NCBI RefSeq assembly: GCF_030296755.1
Contig: NZ_AP027741.1
Location: 2,905,001 to 2,969,000 of the forward strand
DNA from: Methylophaga marina
GTDB taxonomy: Bacteria > Pseudomonadota > Gammaproteobacteria > Nitrosococcales > Methylophagaceae
Length of the DNA stretch: 64,000 nt
Direction: 5' to 3'
Shown: positions 47,594-56,152 of the stretch, piece after piece
Layout of the letters: every line of letters starts with the position of its first letter
How positions within the stretch are numbered: the first letter of the stretch is position 1
Notes under the pieces: model-generated
Seen by the model: the letters and a program-made list of their open reading frames with translations, nothing else
What the model was told of the DNA's origin: nothing
Databases searched by the model: none
Translations under genes and position numbers: made by a program

Positions 47594-48169
47594 ATGACTA
47601 TTACGGGATTTATATTTTGGGCTGTCGTTGTTGTTTTAGTTGTTTACCTCATCATCATCTATAACAATCTGGTCAGTCTCAAACACAATGTCAGTAAAGC
47701 CTGGTCAAACATTGATGTATTACTCAAACAACGCCACGATGAACTGCCCAAGCTGGTCGAAACCTGTCGGCAATATATGCAGTACGAACAGGACACCCTG
47801 GAAAAAGTCATGCAGGCGCGCGCATCCGTTGCCACTGCTCAACAAAACGGTGATATTTCAGCGTTAGGTTCTGCCGAAGGCGCATTGAGAATGGGATTAG
47901 GCAGCTTATTCGCTGTAGCTGAAGCCTATCCGGAGTTGAAAGCAGATCAATCATTCCAGCATTTACAGGCTCGGATTACGGGGTTAGAAAATACTATTGC
48001 AGACCGACGTGAATTTTATAATGAAAGCGTCAATATCAATAACGTCCGTATCGAGCAATTTCCCGATGTTATCCTGGCACGCTTTTTTGGCTTTAAATCG
48101 TTTACCTTGCTTGAATTTACATCCGAAGAACTTGTTGATCTCGATATCAAGAGCTTGTTTGAACGCTAG
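47594..48169 (+). CDS. lemA: LemA-family membrane protein
   Basis: 191 residues. An N-terminal membrane helix (FIFWAVVVVLVVYLIIIYNNLV) is followed by a helical LemA domain (VSKAWSNIDVLLKQRHDELPKLVETCRQYM...EFYNESVNINN). Function unknown in bacteria. It is directly followed by the GIDE gene with no gap; the LemA-GIDE pair is recurrent. Confidence 0.9.
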   Translation: MTITGFIFWAVVVVLVVYLIIIYNNLVSLKHNVSKAWSNIDVLLKQRHDELPKLVETCRQYMQYEQDTLEKVMQARASVATAQQNGDISALGSAEGALRMGLGSLFAVAEAYPELKADQSFQHLQARITGLENTIADRREFYNESVNINNVRIEQFPDVILARFFGFKSFTLLEFTSEELVDLDIKSLFER

Positions 48170-49081
48170 ATGCAGGACTGGTTGGCTTCACTTTCTATTG
48201 AGATAAATAAGCTCACTGTTACTGAGTTTTATATTGCAACGGGCGTCTTATCGGCGATAGTGATCGTCGTGTTTTATCAGATGGTCAAACACTATAAATA
48301 TGCCAGACTGATTGAAAATGTACCAACGGCTAAAATCCGCTCCGCACCACAGGGATATGTAGAACTGATTGGTGCCACTAAATTAATGGATGGCCCACCG
48401 ATTATTTCGCCGGTATCAGGTACAAGATGTGTCTGGTTTCGTTATACGATTGAAGAACAAATCACTGAATATGAAGGGAAAGGGCGCATCAAGTCGCGCT
48501 GGAAAGTCATTAAAAAACATAGCAGTGATGATATTTTCTTGTTAGATGATACTTCGGATCAGTGTGTAATTGATCCGGATGATGCCAATGTCATTACAAA
48601 ACGTAAAAATCGCTGGTACAAACGAGATACTTTTCCTGCACGTCGTTATACCGAATGGACCATTCTGGAAGGGGATTATCTTTATGCGCTGGGTGATTTT
48701 CAAACCGTTGCCAGTGTTGAAGACACAAGTTTAAAAAATATGATGACCGCCACCTTAAAAGATTGGAAACAGGATCCTAATGATCTTTTACATCGTTATG
48801 ATACCAACCGTGATGGTCAGCTTAGTCAGCAAGAGTGGGAGCAAGCAAGACAAGATGCTTACCAGCAAGCGAAAGCAAAAGTCGGTGCCATAGCACATGA
48901 AAAACCACTGAGTATACTGAAAGCATCAACACAGAAAGACCAGCCATTTATTTTATCTACTGAATCAGAAGCGAACTTGATCAACCGTCACAAAAGCATT
49001 GCTTATGCATGTGGACTTGGCTTTTTTATCGTGGGTATCTGTCTGGTGTGGATGATAAATCAACGAATAGGGATAGTATGA
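48170..49081 (+). CDS. GIDE-domain membrane protein with an EF-hand
   Basis: 303 residues. An N-terminal membrane helix (residues about 20-40) and a C-terminal one (ACGLGFFIVGICLVWMIN) flank a GIDE domain (YVELIGATKLMDGPPIISPVSGTRCVWFRYTIEEQ...EGDYLYALGDF). Relatives include the non-catalytic part of the mitochondrial ligase MUL1. Between GIDE and the last helix lies a canonical EF-hand loop, DTNRDGQLSQQEW (positions near 48800-48840), which should bind calcium. The start abuts the lemA stop; the stop overlaps yoaA by four bases. Confidence 0.82.
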   Translation: MQDWLASLSIEINKLTVTEFYIATGVLSAIVIVVFYQMVKHYKYARLIENVPTAKIRSAPQGYVELIGATKLMDGPPIISPVSGTRCVWFRYTIEEQITEYEGKGRIKSRWKVIKKHSSDDIFLLDDTSDQCVIDPDDANVITKRKNRWYKRDTFPARRYTEWTILEGDYLYALGDFQTVASVEDTSLKNMMTATLKDWKQDPNDLLHRYDTNRDGQLSQQEWEQARQDAYQQAKAKVGAIAHEKPLSILKASTQKDQPFILSTESEANLINRHKSIAYACGLGFFIVGICLVWMINQRIGIV

Positions 49082-50997
49082 TCGAACGCATTGATGAACT
49101 ATTTGCAGACAATGGTTTATTATCCAAACACATTTCAGGTTACACCAGTAGAACCCAGCAATTGGAGATGGCACGGCAGGTCGGTGAAGCGCTAACGCAT
49201 GGCGATATTCTCATCGCTGAAGCCGGCACGGGTACAGGTAAGACCTTTGCCTACCTTGCACCAGCCATGCTTTCAGGGCAGAAAGTGTTTATCTCAACGG
49301 GCACAAAAAACTTACAAGATCAATTATTTAACAAAGACTTACCGAAACTTCGTGAAGTACTTTCTGTGCCATTAAAAACGGCCTTATTGAAAGGCCGAAG
49401 TAATTATCTCTGTCATCACCGTCTGGAACTGGCTGAATCTGAACCCGGTCAGCAATACCATCAACACACCTTGCAAACCTTGCGTGAGTGGAGCGGTAAA
49501 ACAACCACAGGTGATTTAAGTGAAACGGATTTATTAGAAGAAAACTCGCCGTTGTGGCCCAAAGTGACGTCAACGGTTGATAATTGTCTTGGGCAGCAAT
49601 GTCCCCAATACGATGAATGCTTTATTGTTGAAGCGAGACGTAAAGCACAGGAAGCCGACATTGTCGTGGTGAATCATCATTTATTAATGTCAGATATGGC
49701 ACTAAAATCATCTGGTCAGGGTGAGGTTTTGCCTGATGCCGATGCGTATATCATTGATGAAGCTCATCAACTTCCTGCCATTGCCAGTCAATTTCTCGGC
49801 CATCGGGTCAGCAGTCATCAAATCCAGGAGTTAAGCCGAGACAGTATCCGTGAAATGGAAGCTGAAGCAACGGATATGAACGATATCCGCACTGCGGCAG
49901 AACAATTAGATAATCGCTTACATCAATTTAATCTATCCTTGGGTGAACATGAGCAACGCGTTCCCTGGCAACCCGTGTTAGAAAAGTCACAAGATATTAT
50001 AGAAAAGCTCGATACCTTACTGGAATCATTAGAGAAATTAGAAATTCAACTCGATGCAGCTTCCGAGCGGGGCAGAGGCTTAGAACAATGTCACCAACGC
50101 TGTCAGGATTTGATTGAACGTTTGTCCATATTTCAGCAAAACGAACAAACAGACTTAGTTTTATGGCTGGACAACCGTAGTTCGAGTTTTATTTTGCATG
50201 CCACGCAACAAGAAGTCAGCCAGTATTTCCAAGCCTGGATAAAAGATAAACCACAGGCTTGGGTCTTCACTTCAGCCACACTCACGGTAGCAGGCAAGTT
50301 TAATAACTTTACTCACCAGTTAGGTTTGGAAGATCCAGTGACAGCCAGTTGGCAAAGTCCATTTGATTACGGCAAACAAAGTTTACTTTATATGCCCTCA
50401 ATCCCGGTCGAGCCATCCAACCCGAATTACAATAGTCATGTGGCAGAAGTCGCAAAATCAGTCATTGAGCACAGCCAGGGGCGAATCTTCTTATTATTCA
50501 CCAGTTATAAAGCGATGCATGAAGTCGCTGAAGCCTTAAAAGAATCTGATTATCCCGTGCTGGTTCAAGGTTCTGGTGCTAAAACGCAACTGCTCGAAGA
50601 GTTTCGCAGTCATGGCAATGCCATTTTGCTAGGTACCAATAGTTTCTGGGAAGGGGTAGACGTTAGGGGAGAAGCTTTATCCTGCGTGTTGATTGATAAA
50701 ATTCCTTTTGCTTCACCTGGCGATCCGGTGCTGGAAGCACGCATTAATGATTTAAAAGAGCGGGGCGGTAATCCCTTTCGAACGATCCAAATCCCTGCTG
50801 CAGTTATTCAGCTGAAACAGGGAATTGGCCGTTTGATTCGTGATACCCATGACTCTGGTGTGTTGGTATTATGTGATCCACGTTTTCTGAGTAAACCCTA
50901 TGGCAAAGTGTTTATGCGGAGTTTACCGCCAATGCCAATCAGTCAGAATATTGAAGATGTGGAAACTTTTTTGCCAGACGTGTTTGATAACCACTAA
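49078..50997 (+). CDS. yoaA: DinG-like helicase YoaA
   Basis: 639 residues, close to E. coli YoaA, an XPD/DinG-family 5'-3' helicase linked to replication-fork repair. It has GTGTGKTFAYLAPA (Walker A), four Fe-S cysteines (YLCHHR, NCLGQQCPQYDEC), NHHLLMSD, DEAHQ, TSATL and the QGIGRLIRD motif. ATG at 49078 overlaps the GIDE stop; an in-frame upstream ATG at 49009 is inside that gene. Confidence 0.92.
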   Translation: MIERIDELFADNGLLSKHISGYTSRTQQLEMARQVGEALTHGDILIAEAGTGTGKTFAYLAPAMLSGQKVFISTGTKNLQDQLFNKDLPKLREVLSVPLKTALLKGRSNYLCHHRLELAESEPGQQYHQHTLQTLREWSGKTTTGDLSETDLLEENSPLWPKVTSTVDNCLGQQCPQYDECFIVEARRKAQEADIVVVNHHLLMSDMALKSSGQGEVLPDADAYIIDEAHQLPAIASQFLGHRVSSHQIQELSRDSIREMEAEATDMNDIRTAAEQLDNRLHQFNLSLGEHEQRVPWQPVLEKSQDIIEKLDTLLESLEKLEIQLDAASERGRGLEQCHQRCQDLIERLSIFQQNEQTDLVLWLDNRSSSFILHATQQEVSQYFQAWIKDKPQAWVFTSATLTVAGKFNNFTHQLGLEDPVTASWQSPFDYGKQSLLYMPSIPVEPSNPNYNSHVAEVAKSVIEHSQGRIFLLFTSYKAMHEVAEALKESDYPVLVQGSGAKTQLLEEFRSHGNAILLGTNSFWEGVDVRGEALSCVLIDKIPFASPGDPVLEARINDLKERGGNPFRTIQIPAAVIQLKQGIGRLIRDTHDSGVLVLCDPRFLSKPYGKVFMRSLPPMPISQNIEDVETFLPDVFDNH

Positions 50998-51371
50998 TTC
51001 AGATCAGCTGCATATTCTTTTAACACTTCCATAGGAACCACTTCAATGGCACGCTGATGTGTGGCAGCCAGGTAAATTTTAGGCGCCATATCATGCTCAT
51101 ATGCTTCCAACCAGCGCTGAGCACATAAACACCAACGATCACCTGGTTTCAAACCAGGAAAACCAAACTCTTTCACCGGTGTGGTTAAATCATTACCACG
51201 AAAACGTGAATATTCCAGAAATGCCTGACTGACTTGAACGCAGACTGTGTGCTGACCGTAGTCTGCATCACTCGTATTACAACAACCATCACGGTAGAAA
51301 CCTGTGAGAGGATCTTCACTGCAGCTTTCTAACTTCTCACCAAAGACATTCAGCGATTCATCAATATCCAT
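50994..51371 (-). CDS. DUF2237-family protein
   Basis: 125 residues, soluble. Conserved LNVFGEKLESC..DPLTGFYRDGCC, GQHTVCVQV and KPGDRWCLCAQRWLEA match DUF2237, whose function is unknown. Its several cysteines could bind metal. It overlaps yoaA's stop by four bases (convergent) and is followed upstream by the pterin dehydratase with 11 bases between. Confidence 0.85.
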   Translation of the reverse strand: MDIDESLNVFGEKLESCSEDPLTGFYRDGCCNTSDADYGQHTVCVQVSQAFLEYSRFRGNDLTTPVKEFGFPGLKPGDRWCLCAQRWLEAYEHDMAPKIYLAATHQRAIEVVPMEVLKEYAADLN

Positions 51372-51382
51372 CTAACTTTCCA

Positions 51383-51766
51383 TTAGTCATATTTAATGTA
51401 TTTAAAGCGAGCATCATCAGGTGTGCCCACTAAGGCGCCATCATCAAGTCCAGGCTGCCACATCACCACTTCTTCAAATTTTTTCGCTAACTCAAAATCT
51501 TTATCGGTAATACCTTTTGCCGCATGATTAGTCAGCTTGACGATAACAAAGGCATAAGACACCGTTAAATCCGGATGGTGAAAACCCGCCTCAGCTAAAT
51601 GACCAATGGTATTCACTACCATTAAAGTACTTTTCCAACCACTGGTTTTATATTTGCGACGAATCCAACCGTTCTCTAAATACCAATGTGGAAGCTCTTC
51701 TTTTAAACGCGCTTCAACTTCTTCATCTGTATAGGTTTTTTCAGTACCATCTTCACGCCAGCCCAT
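51383..51766 (-). CDS. 4a-hydroxytetrahydrobiopterin dehydratase family (PCD/DCoH)
   Basis: 127 residues. The pterin-binding motif GFHHPDLTVSYAFVIVKLTNHAAKGIT is present. The enzyme recycles oxidised pterin cofactor in phenylalanine hydroxylase systems, and in many bacteria its partner is different. ATG at 51766 has AAGGAGC seven bases upstream; the longer frame to 51796 lacks support. Confidence 0.87.
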   Translation of the reverse strand: MGWREDGTEKTYTDEEVEARLKEELPHWYLENGWIRRKYKTSGWKSTLMVVNTIGHLAEAGFHHPDLTVSYAFVIVKLTNHAAKGITDKDFELAKKFEEVVMWQPGLDDGALVGTPDDARFKYIKYD

Positions 51767-51902
51767 AATTAGCTCCTTATGTTTATTTCTATCCACTCCA
51801 GTTATACAGAAATGAAATCATGAGTCAAAAACAGATCAGGGTTTGTAAGCAAAGCAGGTAAGCGTAAGATAGGGAGTCAGTAAGCAATCAACGAGGTAAT
51901 TT

Positions 51903-52721
51903 ATGTCAGAGCAAACAAGTTTTAAGGATGCAGGGTTTTTATCAGAGCAATCAAGAACTGGCACGCTCAGTGTAGAAATGCACCAAACCCCGCAATACCT
52001 TGTTTGTGAAGATTTAAGTCAGCTGGGTCAATCAATTTTAAATCACTGCCGTATTCGTCCTGATGATAAAAGCGAAGTTTATTTAAGTCTCTATTTCCAA
52101 CGTATGTTGTCTCACTTTCAGTCCGTTCTGCTAATGGCTGAACGAGGCATGATCCACGAAACAGAAATCATGTCACGCTGTTTGCTGGAAACCTTATTTA
52201 ATCTGGCAGCGTTTTATCGTCATGAAGACTTTCTCGAAGCCATGACAGATGGCGACACCGATCAAAGAAGGGAAGTACTGACACGTTTTTATCTAAAACA
52301 GCTTGAGGTCCATGCCCTGACAGAACTTGAAATGAATGATTTGGAACGCATGATTAACAGTGCTGATGAAATTAACCGCGGTGATGTCAGCACTGCCATC
52401 AAAGCTGAAATGGCTGGTTTGATGAGCGAATACCGAACTGAATATGCGTTTTTGAGCGAAACGGTACATTGCCGAATTCATTCTGTCGAACAAGACTTGG
52501 AAATGGACGATCATCAAGTTATCGTTGGTATTGCCACACGTGCAGAAGACACCAATCGTTTAGCCAGTTTATTAATGAATGCGGCTGATTATCTGATTGA
52601 TGGCATCACCATCATACTTGAGTTACACAAACAGCCTGAACAACACGCTCACTTTGAACAAATCAGACGACAAGTTCAAAAAGTCTGGCAAAACACGACT
52701 GTTAAGGTCGCTCATCGTTAA
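51903..52721 (+). CDS. DUF5677-type helical protein
   Basis: 272 residues, all-helical, no membrane segment. The stretch IHETEIMSRCLLETLFNLAAFYRHEDFLEAMTDGD and the later SETVHCRIHS fit DUF5677, a family of unknown function often found near phage-defence or mobile genes. It is the last gene before the AT-rich island. Confidence 0.75.
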   Translation: MSEQTSFKDAGFLSEQSRTGTLSVEMHQTPQYLVCEDLSQLGQSILNHCRIRPDDKSEVYLSLYFQRMLSHFQSVLLMAERGMIHETEIMSRCLLETLFNLAAFYRHEDFLEAMTDGDTDQRREVLTRFYLKQLEVHALTELEMNDLERMINSADEINRGDVSTAIKAEMAGLMSEYRTEYAFLSETVHCRIHSVEQDLEMDDHQVIVGIATRAEDTNRLASLLMNAADYLIDGITIILELHKQPEQHAHFEQIRRQVQKVWQNTTVKVAHR

Positions 52722-52732
52722 AAACAGTATTT

Positions 52733-52793
52733 TTCAAATTTTAAAATCTGCAGGGTGATTACCCGAAATAAATGTCAGATTTTAAATTTTGAA
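52733..52793. repeat. Palindromic repeat, copy 1 (inverted partner at 53447)
   Basis: A 61-base palindromic unit: arms 52733-52750 and 52776-52793 match at 17 of 18 positions; the centre holds GGGTGATTACCCG. Bases 52743-52793 match the reverse complement of 53447-53497 at 50 of 51 positions. It lies at the outer edge of a 755-base block holding the phage-type regulator gene. Confidence 0.85.
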
Positions 52794-52847
52794 CGTACAA
52801 AGAGAAGGGGCGTTTATACTCATTAAATGCTCCTTTTTTTATAGTCA

Positions 52848-53186
52848 TCATTTCTTCTTTGTTTTTCTGAGTATCATATTCTCTCGATATAGTTCATCCA
52901 CTAACTGCTGATTGATATGCAAAGCCAGAATTTCACTACTGGTAAATTTCTCCCCGGATGGTGACCAAAGAAAACCATTTCCAAAAGACCATCCTTCAAA
53001 ACAATGACGTCTTCCAATTGTTGGCATCTTGCCACCAAGCAATAAAAGACACTCAATAATCACTTTAGGGGCACAGTTTGTTTGCTCATAACGGGCCACG
53101 GTTCTTGGTGATAATTCCAAATATTCTGCGACTTGTTTCTTTGTCATTCTGGCAGCATATCGAGCCTGTCTAAATGTCTTTTTCAT
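52848..53186 (-). CDS. Phage-type helix-turn-helix regulator (DUF3653-like)
   Basis: 112 residues. The N-terminus is a helix-turn-helix: MTKKQVAEYLELSPRTVARYEQTNCAPK. It continues FEGWSFGNGFLWSPSGEKFTSSEI, a pattern I know from DUF3653 proteins of filamentous phages and their relatives. Base use is AT-rich, like the surrounding island. Its neighbours are the two inverted repeats; no replication, coat or integrase gene of a phage is present, so it is an orphan, possibly a relic. Confidence 0.75.
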   Translation of the reverse strand: MKKTFRQARYAARMTKKQVAEYLELSPRTVARYEQTNCAPKVIIECLLLLGGKMPTIGRRHCFEGWSFGNGFLWSPSGEKFTSSEILALHINQQLVDELYRENMILRKTKKK

Positions 53187-53287
53187 CTTAAATATCTGTT
53201 TATCAACTGCCAGAAGAGGCTAATTTTAATAAGAGCATGTAAATACTCACATCTATTACTCACACTGTTCTTAGATATTCTATTTAA

Positions 53288-53303
53288 CATAATATATATT
53301 ATG
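53288..53303. promoter_or_regulatory. Perfect 16-base palindrome CATAATATATATTATG
   Basis: Lies 102 bases upstream of the regulator start, inside the block bounded by the inverted repeats. A candidate operator for the regulator itself; alternatively an AT-rich chance palindrome. Confidence 0.4.
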
Positions 53304-53446
53304 CGAACTTATATAGATGTAAAAATGAGAGCCAAATGCCTCGACTTTTAAGATGCTCAGATTATGCTTTGGGATGTTCTTATAATATGGCTTATGACAA
53401 ATTGACCGTTGTCATTGAGGATGTTTTTTGTGTCGTTTTGTAGGTA

Positions 53447-53505
53447 TTCAAAATTTAAAATCTGACTTTTATTTCGGGTAATCACCCTGCAGATTTTTAA
53501 ATTCA
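53447..53505. repeat. Palindromic repeat, copy 2 (inverted partner at 52733)
   Basis: Reverse-oriented copy of the repeat at 52733-52793; 53447-53497 pairs with it at 50 of 51 positions. Its own right arm (CAGATTTTTAAATTCAAA) is less exact than that of copy 1. A diverged partial copy of the adjacent motif TCAGTTATG.TAC recurs about 70 bases on. Confidence 0.85.
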
Positions 53506-54062
53506 AAATTCAGTTATGTATACTTTTTTCCAGCTTGTTGACTTATCAATCTGACAATTATGATTTCGTAAATCTGTACTCAGTTATGCTTACTTAATCT
53601 TTATGTTCATCTTGATTGTTAAATTAGCAAAGTTATTCTTTTTGAATAAAGCTGATTTCATTTCTATACATTCATGAAGTTGTTTCTTATCTACTAGTTC
53701 TTAGTATCTGTCACATCAAAATGAGAAATTAACCTTTCTACTTATTGTTTAATTCGCTTCTGGTCTGATAGTCAGTTTTTTAATGACAGATACCGCTAAA
53801 AATGAATGTTATGAGTCAATAATCTTAACCGCTCACCAATGTATACATAGATTATTTCTTATACAGAATACGAATCCATCAGCGTCAAACTCATAACATA
53901 TTGTTTTTGAATAAGAAAGTTACACGTTTTTGTATCAAAAATCGATCAACAAAACTTTAATGGCCTCATAGTAATAGATGTCATAGATGATTTTGACCAG
54001 TTTCCGTACATAGCCGCTCCTTAATAGTAGACTGGCCTCTCGTATACAAAGGAGAGAGAAAA
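53506..54062. other. AT-rich gene-poor stretch
   Basis: About 560 bases with no credible gene; open frames here are short and unlike genes. A ten-base inverted repeat (TGTTATGAGT, 53807-53816; ACTCATAACA, 53889-53898) and two near copies of TCAGTTATGNNTAC (near 53510 and 53582) are present. The last 50 bases hold AAGGAGAG, the ribosome site of hflK. Confidence 0.6.
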
Positions 54063-55121
54063 ATGATCCAATCCGTAAAAGGTAATGGTCGAGAGCCTGA
54101 TGGCCCGCCAGACCTGTTTGAATTAATGAAAAAGTTGACTGGCGGTGGTCGCGCCCGTGGCCGGTCACGTGGCAATTTTGGTGGTGGTGTTATTGCCATT
54201 ATTCTGGTTGTTTTGCTTGTCTGGGGCGCCATGACATCTTTTTACACGGTGCAACCAGAGCAACGCGCTGTGGTAAAACGCTTCGGTTCCGTTACGGGTA
54301 TTACTGATCCTGGTCTTCATTTCAAAATTCCTTTTGGCATTGACAAGATACAGCTGGTTGCTACCGAACGTGTATTAAAACAAGAGTTTGGTTTTAGCAC
54401 ATTGAAAACCCGTCAAGGCGAGCGTTCAACATACAGTGCCGCACAATTTGAAGATGAGTCGTTAATGCTCACCGGTGATCTGAACATGATCGATGTTGAA
54501 TGGGTGGTTCAATATCGCATTGAAGACCCTATTAAGTTTCTATACCAAATGCGTGAACCGACACGTACCCTTCGCGATATTTCTGAGTCAGTGATGCGTC
54601 GTATCGTCGGTAATATGCTCGGTTCTGAAGTACTGACTATTGGCCGGGTGGAGATTCAACAAAAAGCGGGTGATGAGATTCAGGAAATACTCGACCAATA
54701 TGATGCAGGAATTCGTATCAGCACCGTTGAAATGCAGGATGTGGTGCCACCTCGTGCCGTTCAACCTGCTTTTAATGAAGTGAATGAAGCTCGCCAAGAA
54801 CGTGAGCGAATGATTAATGAAGCTCAAAAACGAGTGAATCAGGAAATCCCAAATGCGGAAGGTGCTGCCCTTCGTACTGTCGCAGAAGCTGAAGGTTACG
54901 CCACAGAACGAGTAAACCGTGCCGTGGGTGAAAGCGCCCGTTTTAGCGCTGTTCTGCATGAATATCAACAAGCGCCGGTCGTGACACGCTCACGTCTGTA
55001 TCTGGAAACCTTAAATGAAATGTTGCCAGATATCGGGCAAATTTTGGTTGTTCAAGATGGCCAGATGTCTCCCCTCCCATTACTCGACGTCAACCGTAAC
55101 GCCACTGGAGGTGACAAATGA
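54063..55121 (+). CDS. hflK: HflK, inner-membrane SPFH protein
   Basis: 352 residues. N-terminal glycine/arginine-rich cytoplasmic stretch, one membrane helix (GGVIAIILVVLLVWGAMTSFYTV), then the SPFH domain (VQPEQRAVVKRFGSVTGITDPGLHFKIPFGID) and a helical end (AALRTVAEAEGYATERVNRAVG). With HflC it forms the cage around the FtsH protease. No hfq or hflX precedes it, as it does in E. coli; here it follows the AT-rich island. GGAGAG precedes the ATG. Confidence 0.93.
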   Translation: MIQSVKGNGREPDGPPDLFELMKKLTGGGRARGRSRGNFGGGVIAIILVVLLVWGAMTSFYTVQPEQRAVVKRFGSVTGITDPGLHFKIPFGIDKIQLVATERVLKQEFGFSTLKTRQGERSTYSAAQFEDESLMLTGDLNMIDVEWVVQYRIEDPIKFLYQMREPTRTLRDISESVMRRIVGNMLGSEVLTIGRVEIQQKAGDEIQEILDQYDAGIRISTVEMQDVVPPRAVQPAFNEVNEARQERERMINEAQKRVNQEIPNAEGAALRTVAEAEGYATERVNRAVGESARFSAVLHEYQQAPVVTRSRLYLETLNEMLPDIGQILVVQDGQMSPLPLLDVNRNATGGDK

Positions 55122-56059
55122 AAACGTCTTTACTCGCTTTAGTCGCCGTCTTGGTCATCATCATTGGTAACCTCACGCTTTACACTGTAGATGAAGCCGA
55201 ACAAGCCATTGTGGTCCAGTTCGGTGAACCGATTGGTGACGTCATTAATGAGCCCGGTCTTAAGTTCAAACTGCCTTGGCAGAATGTACGTTACTTCGAC
55301 AAACGCCTTTTGGTCTGGGATGGAGATGTCACACAGATTCCAACGTTGGGTCGTGAGTTTATTCTTGTCGATACCACTGCTCGCTGGAGAATTACTGATC
55401 CCCTACTCTTTTTGACTAGTGTTCGTGATGAAGCCGGTGCACGCACCCGTCTCGACGACATTATCGACTCTGTGGTCAGAGACATGGTCTCCTCTACTGA
55501 GTTGGAAGAGATTGTTCGTTCGAAAGACTGGGAGGTCAATGTTGAAGAGCTGGATGATCCGGCCTTGGCAGAACGCAGTGACGTCAACCTGGAAAAACAA
55601 CCTAAACTAGGTCGTGAACTGCTAGAAGCTGGTATTCTCAAACGAGCTCGTGACTCTATGCCAGCCCTCGGTATTGAGCTAGATGATGTACGTATTAAAC
55701 GGGTTAATTACATTGAATCTGTTCGTCGTCAGGTAGAAAGTCGCATGATTGCAGAACGTCAGTCTATTGCTGAACGTTTCCGTTCTGAAGGTCGTGGCCG
55801 TAGCCAGGAAATCCTTGGTAATATGGAACGCGATCTTCGTCGTATTCGCTCTGAAGCAGCACGTGACGCCGAGAAAATTCGCGGTGAAGCCGATGCCAAA
55901 GCAACCCAAATCTATGGTGATGCCTTCGGTGCCGACGCTGAGTTCTATTCTTTCTTCCGTACGCTGGAAAGCTACCGAGCTTTAGGTCAGAACAGTACGC
56001 TCATGCTCAAAGCTGACTCTGATTTCTTCCGTTATCTAGAAGAACCGCAAGCTCAGTAA
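55118..56059 (+). CDS. hflC: HflC, inner-membrane SPFH protein
   Basis: 313 residues. N-terminal signal-anchor (LLALVAVLVIIIGNLTLYTV) then SPFH domain (DEAEQAIVVQFGEPIGDVINEPGLKFKLPW) and a long charged coiled coil (RFRSEGRGRSQEILGNMERDLRRIRSEAARDAEKIRGEADAKATQIYG). Partner of HflK; overlaps it by four bases. Confidence 0.94.
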   Translation: MKTSLLALVAVLVIIIGNLTLYTVDEAEQAIVVQFGEPIGDVINEPGLKFKLPWQNVRYFDKRLLVWDGDVTQIPTLGREFILVDTTARWRITDPLLFLTSVRDEAGARTRLDDIIDSVVRDMVSSTELEEIVRSKDWEVNVEELDDPALAERSDVNLEKQPKLGRELLEAGILKRARDSMPALGIELDDVRIKRVNYIESVRRQVESRMIAERQSIAERFRSEGRGRSQEILGNMERDLRRIRSEAARDAEKIRGEADAKATQIYGDAFGADAEFYSFFRTLESYRALGQNSTLMLKADSDFFRYLEEPQAQ

Positions 56060-56070
56060 ATCATTGCCTA

Positions 56071-56107
56071 CCAGAGTGTCATGCCCAGCTTGGGTGTGGC
56101 ACTCTGG
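56071..56107. terminator. Hairpin after hflC
   Basis: CCAGAGTG (56071-56078) pairs with CACTCTGG (56100-56107), and the inner TGCCCA/TGGGTG extends the stem. No T-run follows on the + strand, so it may be a folded 3' end or part of a two-way terminator with the convergent PLD gene. Confidence 0.45.
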
Positions 56108-56152
56108 ATATGGGCATACCCCACCTTTAAATTATCCCTTCTTTGCATTTAG

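Noticed and set aside
53133..53351. 72-codon + strand frame across the regulator's start
   Set aside because: Product is an unstructured hydrophobic string, and it overlaps the regulator and the palindrome; treated as chance in AT-rich DNA.
52733..53505. A CRISPR array
   Set aside because: Only two copies, inverted, with no spacers of regular length and no cas genes.
52733..53505. XerCD/dif-type attachment sites of a filamentous phage
   Set aside because: The repeats are in inverted orientation and do not resemble the usual gammaproteobacterial dif core; kept only as a loose possibility.
53935..54232. Minus-strand frames before and within hflK
   Set aside because: They are shadows of hflK and its leader, with no family resemblance.
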